In this document: positions 43,700-52,300 of the stretch, piece after piece | Layout of the letters: each line of letters begins with the position of its first letter | How positions within the stretch are numbered: the stretch's first letter is position 1 | Origin: Candidatus Zhuqueibacterota bacterium | GTDB taxonomy: Bacteria > Zhuqueibacterota > Zhuqueibacteria > Residuimicrobiales > Krinioviventaceae | DNA: 54,922 nucleotides | Reading direction: 5' to 3' | Assembly: GCA_016929295.1 (NCBI GenBank) | Contig: JAFGJB010000098.1 | Span: forward strand, 1 to 54,922 | Notes under the pieces: generated by a model | What the model saw: the letters and a program-made list of their open reading frames with translations, nothing else | Database searches by the model: none | What the model was told of the DNA's origin: nothing | Program-made: the position numbers and the translations under genes

Positions 43700-45120
43700 T
43701 TTTTCATTCGCTACAATTTGCCTTTTTTTTCATCAGCGTCGTCACCCTCTACTTTGCTATTCCGCATCGATATCGATGGGTGCTGTTGCTGATCGCCAGT
43801 TACTTTTTCTATATGTGCTGGAACTGGAAATACATTATCCTCATCATATTTTCAACCGTCGTTCATTACATCGCCGGCAGTCAAATGTCGCGTCTCACAG
43901 ATAAGCGAAAACGCCTCAAGTATTTAATTCTCTGTCTGTGTACAACTGTTGGCATCCTGTTCATCTTCAAGTACTATAATTTTTTCTCAAATTCACTCAA
44001 TGGAACATTTCGAGCCCTTGAACTGCCATGGAGTCTGGCCTCCTTGAACGTGCTCTTGCCAGTTGGCATCTCTTTTTACAGTTTTCAAACGCTCAGCTAT
44101 GCGTTCGATGTTTATAGAGGCGATATAAGGCACGAGAAACACCCGGGCTTATTTGCCCTCTATGTCTCTTTTTTCCCGCAATTGGTTGCCGGACCGATCG
44201 AGCGTGCAACGACTCTATTACCTCAATTTTATCGCGAAAATGAATTCAATGAGACGCGCATAGTATCCGGATTGAGATTGATGCTGTGGGGTCTTTTTAA
44301 AAAAATTGTCGTCGCCAACCGTCTTGCCGTCTATGTGGATGCCGTATACGGCAACTTTGCTCTTCATTCCGGCACGACGCTGATGATGGCCACTTATATG
44401 TACGCGTTTCAAATCTATTGTGATTTTTCCGGCTATTCGGATATTGCTATTGGCGCGGCTCGCGTGCTCGGATATAATCTATCGCAAAATTTTAGTCGCC
44501 CCTATTTTTCCAAAAATGTGACTGAATTTTGGCGTCGCTGGCATATATCGTTGTCGACATGGTTTCGCGATTATCTATACATCCCGCTTGGCGGCAATCA
44601 CCTTGGCTATGCCAGAATGCTTTTCAACCTCATGGTCGTATTTGTGGTGAGCGGCTTGTGGCACGGCGCCAACTGGACATTTCTCGTCTGGGGTGCGATT
44701 CACGGCGTCTATGCGATTGCGGCCAAATTGAAAGTTCCGTGGCGAGATCGCCTGGTCGAGCGTTTCAGGCTTGCACCGCCGCTGCTCTCCGCCCTGCGAA
44801 TGATCATCACTTTTCATCTGGTCTGCCTTGCCTGGATCTACTTTCGGGCAACGTCGATTGTCGATGCCAATTTGATATTGTGGCGAATTTTCACCCTGCC
44901 GGGTCAATTGTTTGTGCCGGCGCTTGATCAATTCGTTTATGGCCTTTTTGCCATTCTTGTCGTGATTGCGGTTGATGCGGCCATTGAATCCAAACAATTC
45001 GTGCATCGATATCTGTTGCAGCGACGAACAAGAAGGTGGGGAGTATATATTATCGTCATCATTATAATAGTCTTAATAGGTGTGTTTGATGAAAGCCAGT
45101 TTATCTATTTTCAGTTCTAA
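43696..45120 (+). CDS. MBOAT-family O-acyltransferase, AlgI-like
   Basis: Inner-membrane acyltransferase of 474 residues that would move acyl (usually acetyl) groups across the membrane for glycan O-acylation. Signature blocks: GISFYSFQTLSYAFDVYRG, FFPQLVAGPIERA, FWRRWHISLSTWFRDYLYIP, and the invariant active-site His (H323) in LWHGANWTFLVWGAIHG. About eleven helices. It overlaps the SGNH-protein gene downstream by 32 bases, reproducing the AlgI plus AlgJ/AlgX-type pairing known from alginate acetylation. The substrate is presumably the cluster's glycan. Confidence 0.92.
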   Translation: MIFHSLQFAFFFISVVTLYFAIPHRYRWVLLLIASYFFYMCWNWKYIILIIFSTVVHYIAGSQMSRLTDKRKRLKYLILCLCTTVGILFIFKYYNFFSNSLNGTFRALELPWSLASLNVLLPVGISFYSFQTLSYAFDVYRGDIRHEKHPGLFALYVSFFPQLVAGPIERATTLLPQFYRENEFNETRIVSGLRLMLWGLFKKIVVANRLAVYVDAVYGNFALHSGTTLMMATYMYAFQIYCDFSGYSDIAIGAARVLGYNLSQNFSRPYFSKNVTEFWRRWHISLSTWFRDYLYIPLGGNHLGYARMLFNLMVVFVVSGLWHGANWTFLVWGAIHGVYAIAAKLKVPWRDRLVERFRLAPPLLSALRMIITFHLVCLAWIYFRATSIVDANLILWRIFTLPGQLFVPALDQFVYGLFAILVVIAVDAAIESKQFVHRYLLQRRTRRWGVYIIVIIIIVLIGVFDESQFIYFQF

Positions 45121-46084
45121 GCCCGTCATGTTTTTTCTTGCCAAAGTCGCACTGTTTTTACTGCTGCTCCTCACTTTGGATTATGCTGTCGGCAGCGTCG
45201 TAGAAGGGATGTATAAACGCTCTCCCTGGGGTCCAAACTGGACCAAAGAGAATTGGCTGCTGGATCAGCAACCTGATTTCATTGTATTTGGTTCCTCTCG
45301 ATCTCTCCGCCATTATGTGCCGAGCATTATCGCAGAAGAGTTGGAATTGTCCATCTTTAACGCCGGCCAGAACGGTCAATACCTTCTCTATTCATACGCC
45401 CTCGAACAACTGGTGCTGGAACATTACACGCCTAAAGTGATCGTACTTGATATATTGCCAAGTTTCATCATAAAACTGGAAAATCCCCGCGAGGAGTTTG
45501 AGCGACTGTCGGCGCTCTCTCCTTTCATCTACAATTCAGCGGTTCGTCAATTGCTCACCCGCCAGGAATTTTTTGAAGGCTTGAAATATCAATCAAAGAT
45601 GTTTCGCTTCAATTCCAGAATATTAAGCATCATGGATAATTTTTTTGCCCGGCGAATCACAGTTGACAATGGCTATGAAATCGTTGGTGATCTGCGCTAT
45701 CATGATAGAAATCCATTCATTGTCGACGTGCTCAAGACAATCGAAATAGATTCATTCAAGCTCAATCTTTTCAGGCAATTTTTCAGCACCGCACAAGAGA
45801 AAGGAGTGGCTGCTTTCGCCGTATTTTCCCCTGTATCTGAACCTGTGAGCGCGCCGGTGCAGCAAACTTTGGCGATCTATCGGACACTTTTTCGCGAATT
45901 GAATGTTCCTTTTCTTGATTTTTCCGCGGACATTTATGCCAAAGATCTTTTCTCTGATCTTATCCACCTCGATGGAGAAGGAGCGGCTGTTTTTTCGCGC
46001 GAGTTTGCGCGCAGATTTGCGCAATTGTCCAAAGATGCCTACAATCAAGGCAAAGCTTGTCGTTCTTTAAAGCAAACTTTATAA
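45089..46084 (+). CDS. Membrane-anchored SGNH-like hydrolase/acyltransferase, partner of MBOAT
   Basis: Protein of 331 residues with one N-terminal helix (about 12-32) and a periplasmic domain. FGSSRSLRHYVP (about 67-78) supplies the nucleophile-type Ser block, FNAGQNGQYLL the Gly/Asn block, and DLIHLDGEGA (D290, H293) the Asp-x-x-His pair, as in SGNH/DUF1574-like and AlgJ-like proteins. It would accept the acyl group exported by the adjacent MBOAT and transfer it to the glycan, or remove acyl groups. An in-frame GTG at 45080 is possible, but the ATG at 45089, with AGGTG upstream, is preferred. It is the last gene of the cluster. Confidence 0.75.
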   Translation: MKASLSIFSSKPVMFFLAKVALFLLLLLTLDYAVGSVVEGMYKRSPWGPNWTKENWLLDQQPDFIVFGSSRSLRHYVPSIIAEELELSIFNAGQNGQYLLYSYALEQLVLEHYTPKVIVLDILPSFIIKLENPREEFERLSALSPFIYNSAVRQLLTRQEFFEGLKYQSKMFRFNSRILSIMDNFFARRITVDNGYEIVGDLRYHDRNPFIVDVLKTIEIDSFKLNLFRQFFSTAQEKGVAAFAVFSPVSEPVSAPVQQTLAIYRTLFRELNVPFLDFSADIYAKDLFSDLIHLDGEGAAVFSREFARRFAQLSKDAYNQGKACRSLKQTL

Positions 46085-46328
46085 AAAAGCGTCACTATCC
46101 TCTCATTACTCCTCAAAATCTCCTCTGCATGATCGCTCTCCATCACCCTGGAAATAAAAAATCTGCCTGTGGCACAGTGTTTGTCCTCTTATGGCAGAAA
46201 TAGATAAATGTCTATGAAAATTAAGCAGTTAACTCACTATAGCAGAAGTGGAAATTATACCAGCATGAAACATTAGTTGTCAGTTGTTTTTTGCTGAGAC
46301 AAAAGATTATGATTGGAGGTTGGACGCT

Positions 46329-49300
46329 ATGAAGGCGAACATGACGAGTCCGAAAATTTTGACACTATTGACGCTTATTCTATTCAGCGTTGTCCCTTCT
46401 TTTGCTGCCGCAGATGATTTTGAACGCGGCAACGGGGCGCTGGGCAGTAATTGGGCGGCAAATACCAATATGGTCATTCTTGACGGTCGCTTGCACAATG
46501 CCGGCACTGCAGAAGGATGGGACAGCTACCTGGCTGTTTATTTCCTTGAAAGTGCTAATGAAGTGACGCTAACCTGGCCGGCTGAGGGTGATGGATTGTC
46601 CGGTGTTGGTGCACAGCTGGGCGGCATCGCCTTTGTCAATTCATTCAGTGCCGCTGCCAATGGCTATCTGGTCTATATTTATGGCAAGGAGGTGCGTTTG
46701 TTTGAGCTTGCCAACGGGTCGCCAACTGGCAGCAATATTCAACCGGATATCACTGCGAGCGTGAATCCTGGCGCCGGTGATGATTTTACAGTTAAATTTA
46801 ATACAAGCACATATACATTCACGCTTTTCGTCAACGGCACCCAGGTTGGCTCGATCAAAGATACAACCAAGCGCGTCGCTTTTGCCAGTCGTTATGCGGG
46901 CGTCATGTTATATAAATCGAACGCGAATCAGAATGATGTCGAGGCGTTTGAAGCGGCTTACGTGCCGCCTGTTAGCGATACGACGCCGCCCGCCAAGATC
47001 ACCACTTTGGCCGCCGGTTCTCCGACCTCCACTTCCATCACATTAACGTGGACAGCAGTGGGTGATGATGGCAATAGTGGCACGGCTGCCTCATACGATA
47101 TTCGCCGTTCAAAGAATAATATTTTATCGGAGAGTGATTTTGCCAACGCCACAAAAGTTGCCGGCCCGTCGCCAAAGACTGCCGGGGCAAGTGAAACTTT
47201 TGCGGTGTCGGGACTTGAAGCGGCGACAAAATACTTTTTTGCCATCAAAGCGATTGATGAGGCCAGCAATGCGGGCATCATGTCCAGCTCAGCGTCCGCA
47301 ACAACTCTCGAAGGCGGTGGCGGCGGCGGAGGGGATGTCGGACAGCTCCTCTGGAAAACGGATGATTTTGAACGCGCCGATCTTGGCGCCACCTGGGCAG
47401 CGACGAATTATATGATAAGCAGCGGCGAATTAACCTTGTTGAACAAGATCAATGGCTGGAATAATATCGCTCTTTATCAGTCACCAGGCGCCTATGGCGC
47501 CGGCATGGTGTTCAGCCCATCAAACTCACAATTGCTCAATGGCGCCTATATCCCTGCCGGACTGCTCATTCTCATGGATAATGCGAATCCGTCCTCAGCC
47601 AATGGTTACCTTATAAAAAGAGGCGCGGGTTCAATCGATGTCTATCGCGTGACCAGTGGTGCAGTTGCCAGCAATGCCATTTCGAACAAAGCGACGACGT
47701 TGACGGCGCCGCAACCTGGTGACAAGGTCGAGGCAGTGATCACAAACAATGGCAGCTCCAAAACAGTGCGTTATTATGTGCGCGGACAGCTCGATGCCAC
47801 ATTGGATATAGCGGACGCCTCGTCGATGGATAATATGCATGCGGGAGTGTCGCTGTACGGCGGCAGCGGATTTTATAACAATCTGAGCTCATTTTCCGCC
47901 GGCTTTCTCGGCGGCTCCGGGGCACAAAAAATTGTCGTTCATAGCGGCAATAATCAGACAGGCCCGATTCAGACGCAGCTTCCTTCTCCAATTGAAGTCT
48001 ATGTATCGGATGACAATGACGAACCGTCCGGCGGCACTCTTTTGGACTTTCAACTCATTCAAGGCAAGGCGACTTTTGATGATATTGCCAACTTTCAGTT
48101 CCTCGGCCAGGTTTGGGTTGAGACAGAGGAAGGGCGGCTTTTGCAGCCAAATGCCCGCGTCGCCGACGATGGTGCGGCGTCCGGTGGAAAATATGTCACA
48201 TATGACTGGATAACGGGTCAAACACGGCGGAAAGCAGTTGCTGTCCCGTTTTACGTGCCGGAAGCCTCTCGATATGATTTGTGGGTGAGAAGTCGAACCA
48301 ATTTCAATGATCGTTATCGATTTTATTACAGTCTCGACAGGTCTTTAGACTCTACATATTGCGAAATCCCGCGCACAAATATCGGCGCCTGGGTATGGGT
48401 GCGCGTGGGCAGTAATGTACCCGTCACTGTCGGCATGCATGATCTCAATTTAATACCCTATCATGCAGACTTGCAATGGGACAAAATATTGATCCAAAAA
48501 GTCGGTAGCGCTAGCGATCCGAGCGGTGTTGGCGGCACAGGCCCGGTCTTTCCGAATATGACCGATGCTGATGGCATCGGTTCGACCCGCGTCAGCTTTG
48601 GCACAGATGCCGACACCTCGGTCATCGTCTATGTTTACGCCTATCAAAGTGACGGCAGCCGCGTCGAAGAGCCTGCAGTATTCACGCTCGATCCGACGCC
48701 CGGCCCGGCGGTTACGATGACACGCGATCCGGGCATTCCCGAGCCACTGCCGGCGACACCAGGATTTGATTCTCCATCCATGAAAGTTCTCATTCGAGAT
48801 CAGTTCCAGAATGGTGTAGAGGGCACCACCGTCAACTGGAAAATCACCCAGGGAGAAGGCGATTTGGCTGCCACCACTCTATCGGATGAGAATGGCATTG
48901 CGTCAAACGTTCTCAGTCTAAACTTTTATCAGGAAACCGACTACAAGGTGCAGGCATCGGTTAGCGGACTGAGCGGTTCGCCGGTTACATTCACCATTCA
49001 GCCGGGCAAGCCGCCTAAAAAAATTGTCCGGATTCAGCCGAAAACGCTGCAGCAAGGAAATGTCAACACAACAGTGGACAGTCTGCTGATCGTTCGTATT
49101 CTCAAGGGGGATAATTCGCCGTTCGAGAACTATCCGGTCGATTTCACCGTCACGCAAGGAAACGGCACGATCACGCGCCAAAATATGGATGATAACGCCT
49201 CCGCGCTCGAAATCGGGACCGATATGGAAGGGTATGCGCGTGCTGTCTGGACTCTGGGCGGCCCAGGATTGAACGTGGTGGAAGCGCGTGCCGAAAACCT

Positions 49301-52300
49301 TGAGGGAACTCCCGTACGGTTCGAGGCCACAGCGCAAACCGGACAACCGGCCGATTTTTATATTGTCAGCGGTGACAATCAGGATGGCAATGCCGGATTG
49401 CCACTGGTTCAGCCCTTCATTGCCAAGGTCGCCGATTCAAATGGCTATCCTGTCTCCGAGCAGCAAGTTGATTTTGAGATCGTGAGCGGGCAAGGCGCCT
49501 ATTTTGAGCAGACCGGCATCACCCAAAAAACGGCTTATACCGGCCCGACCGGAGAGGCGAAAGTCACGCTGACAATGGGCGGCGTTCTGAATGAAGAACA
49601 TGTTGTCAAGGCGACCGCCTTTAATACGGGTCTGCCGGTGATTTACTTTCACGCCACTCCGACCAAACGCATCGCCAAGACTTTGAAATATATGTCAGGC
49701 AATGGATCGGTTGGAATATACCAGAGCGCTGTCGTCACCAACAAACTGGCGCAATCCTTTGTCGTCAAAGCAGAAGATCCCTATGGCTATCCGGCCGTCA
49801 ATCAGGCGGTGACATTTAAGGTGATGAATGGCGGCGGCAATTTTGACGGCGCCACTGAGGTGACAAAAAATACCGACGATCAGGGACAAGCGAAGGTGAC
49901 CCTCACCCTGGGAACGCTTGCCGGCGACAGCGTCCATATTGTTCATGCTGTTGCAAACCGGATTGATATCCCTGGTCAGCCGCTTGTTGGCTCGCCGATT
50001 GTATTCAAGGCGACGGGTTTGCCAAAATCGGCAAGCAGGCTGGTCAAGGTGGACTCTACCGACGCGCAGACCGGCGAGGTCGGTTTGCCCCTCAGCTTGC
50101 CCATTCAGGTCAAGGTGACGGACGAATATTTTAATCCGATCAAAAATCATACTGTCACCTATACTGTGCGCAATAGCGGCGGTGATCTGGAGGACAGCGC
50201 CGGCAAAAACACTACAAAGGTTGTCAAAACCGGCACTGGCGGCGTTGCTGCAGTGATCTGGAATATGCCGAACACGCCGGGCATCGTCTACACCGATGTG
50301 ACCGCCAATAAAACGACCGGCGGACCGCTTGAAAATAGCCCGATGGAATTTTCGGCAAATGCGCGTCAGGGTGCCCCGTACCAGATGATACGCAAGAGTG
50401 CGGATTCAGTTTACGTCGGCACGGTATGGCGACCTCTACAAGAAAAACTGAAAATCCAGATCACCGATCGACTGGGCAATCCTTTAATGGGTGTGCCGGT
50501 CAAATTTGAAGTCAAGACTGGCGGTGGTTTGGTTAATGGCTTGCCGCAGGTCGTGATTGCGACGGCTGACACCGGTTATGCGACTGTGACCTGGCAGCTC
50601 GGCAAAAAGAGCGGCATTGCGGTCAATAGCGTGCAGGCAACCGCCAGCGTCAGCGTCAATCCGGCTATCACATTCAAAGCGACCGGCACTCCGGATGTCG
50701 CGTTTCGCCTGGTCGCCGATTCCAGTTATACGACATACGGGACTGTCGGGGCATTCCTGCCTGATCCCGTCAAGGTGCAGATTGTCGATCAGCATGGAAA
50801 CGGCGTAGCAAAGCAGTATGTTGATTTTGACATCGTGGCCGTCGGCACCAACATCGGTTATCTGAATATAGTGGGCAATACCGCGGCGAAGGATACCACG
50901 GACAACAATGGCTACGCCGAGGTCCGCTGGGGTCTGGGCCCGCAGGTCGGCTCGCAAAATAACAAGATGCGCGCGACGGCGCAAGTCAACCAGGTTCATC
51001 TGGTCAATTCGCCCTATGTGTTCTCGGCGTCTGCCATGGTCGGCGGTGCAGAAAAACTTTACAAAGTGACGAATGATACAAATCTGAGCAGCATCATCGG
51101 CAATACATTGTCGGAATATCTGAAAGTGAGAGTCACAGACGGATTGGACAATCCCGTCGCCAACGTGGCGGTACGTTTTCAGGTTCTCAGCCGGAACGAG
51201 GCGCAGGGCGGCACATTGGATGGTTTGATCGATTCAGTGAAAACCAAAAATACCGATTCGAACGGTTTCGCCTGGGTGCAATTCACCTTGGGCCATAATT
51301 CCGGATACAGAATAAATAAAGTTGAGGCTCGTGCCGAAAATCCGACGACGAAATTGCCATTGTCCGGTTCGCCGGTGCTGTTTGAGATCACCGGAACATC
51401 AACCAATGCCAGAAAAATTGCGCTTGTCGATGGCGGCAATCAGAAAGGCGTTGTGGGTGAATATTTGCCGCGACCGGTACAGGTGAAAGCTATGGATCAA
51501 TACAATAATCCGGTTCGTAATCAGCCGATTCGCTACCGGATCGTTCAGGATGTCAGCCAAACCGAGGGCATCGGTTCTTTGGGGCCGGGTGCGGCTGTCG
51601 ATACATCAGTCAACACGAATGCGCAGGGTGTCGCTGTCATTCAATGGCGACTGGGTCATACGGTCGGCAAATATACCCTGGAAGCGTCCTCTTTCGGCAA
51701 CGGACATCTGGAGAATTCACCGATGACGATTGTCGCTTCCGGCAAAGCGGATCGGACGAGCCCGGATATATCAGGTGTTGTTATCAATCCGAAAGAACTG
51801 GTCGTGTCCAACGGCGAAATCAAAGCGACGGTCATTGTGACGCTGCGCGATGCATTCGCCAATCCGGTGAGCGGAAAGGCTGTCAACATCAGCGTCACCG
51901 GTGAGGGTAATCTCATCACCCAGCCGGCCGATACGACAAACGCAGCCGGCCAGGCGATAGGTTATCTGGCCTCTCGCATCGCCGGACTGAAACATGTCTC
52001 GGCGCGCGACATGAATAATGGCATCGCTTTGCGCGACAGTGCGGCGCAGATATTGTTCAAAGCCGCCAACGCCGCGGCGATGACAAAAGCGCCGGGTGAC
52101 AACGGTGATACGCAGAAAAGGAATGTCGGCACCGTTCTGGAAAATCCACTCAAAGTATTGGTGACGGACAGGTTCGGCAATCCAATTAAAAATGTCGCCG
52201 TCACTTTCAGGACCGTGACCGGCGGCGGTTCGTTGGTCGACAATCAACCGGTATTCACGGACAGTCTGGGTGTTGGCGCGGCAAAATATCGTCTCGGTTC

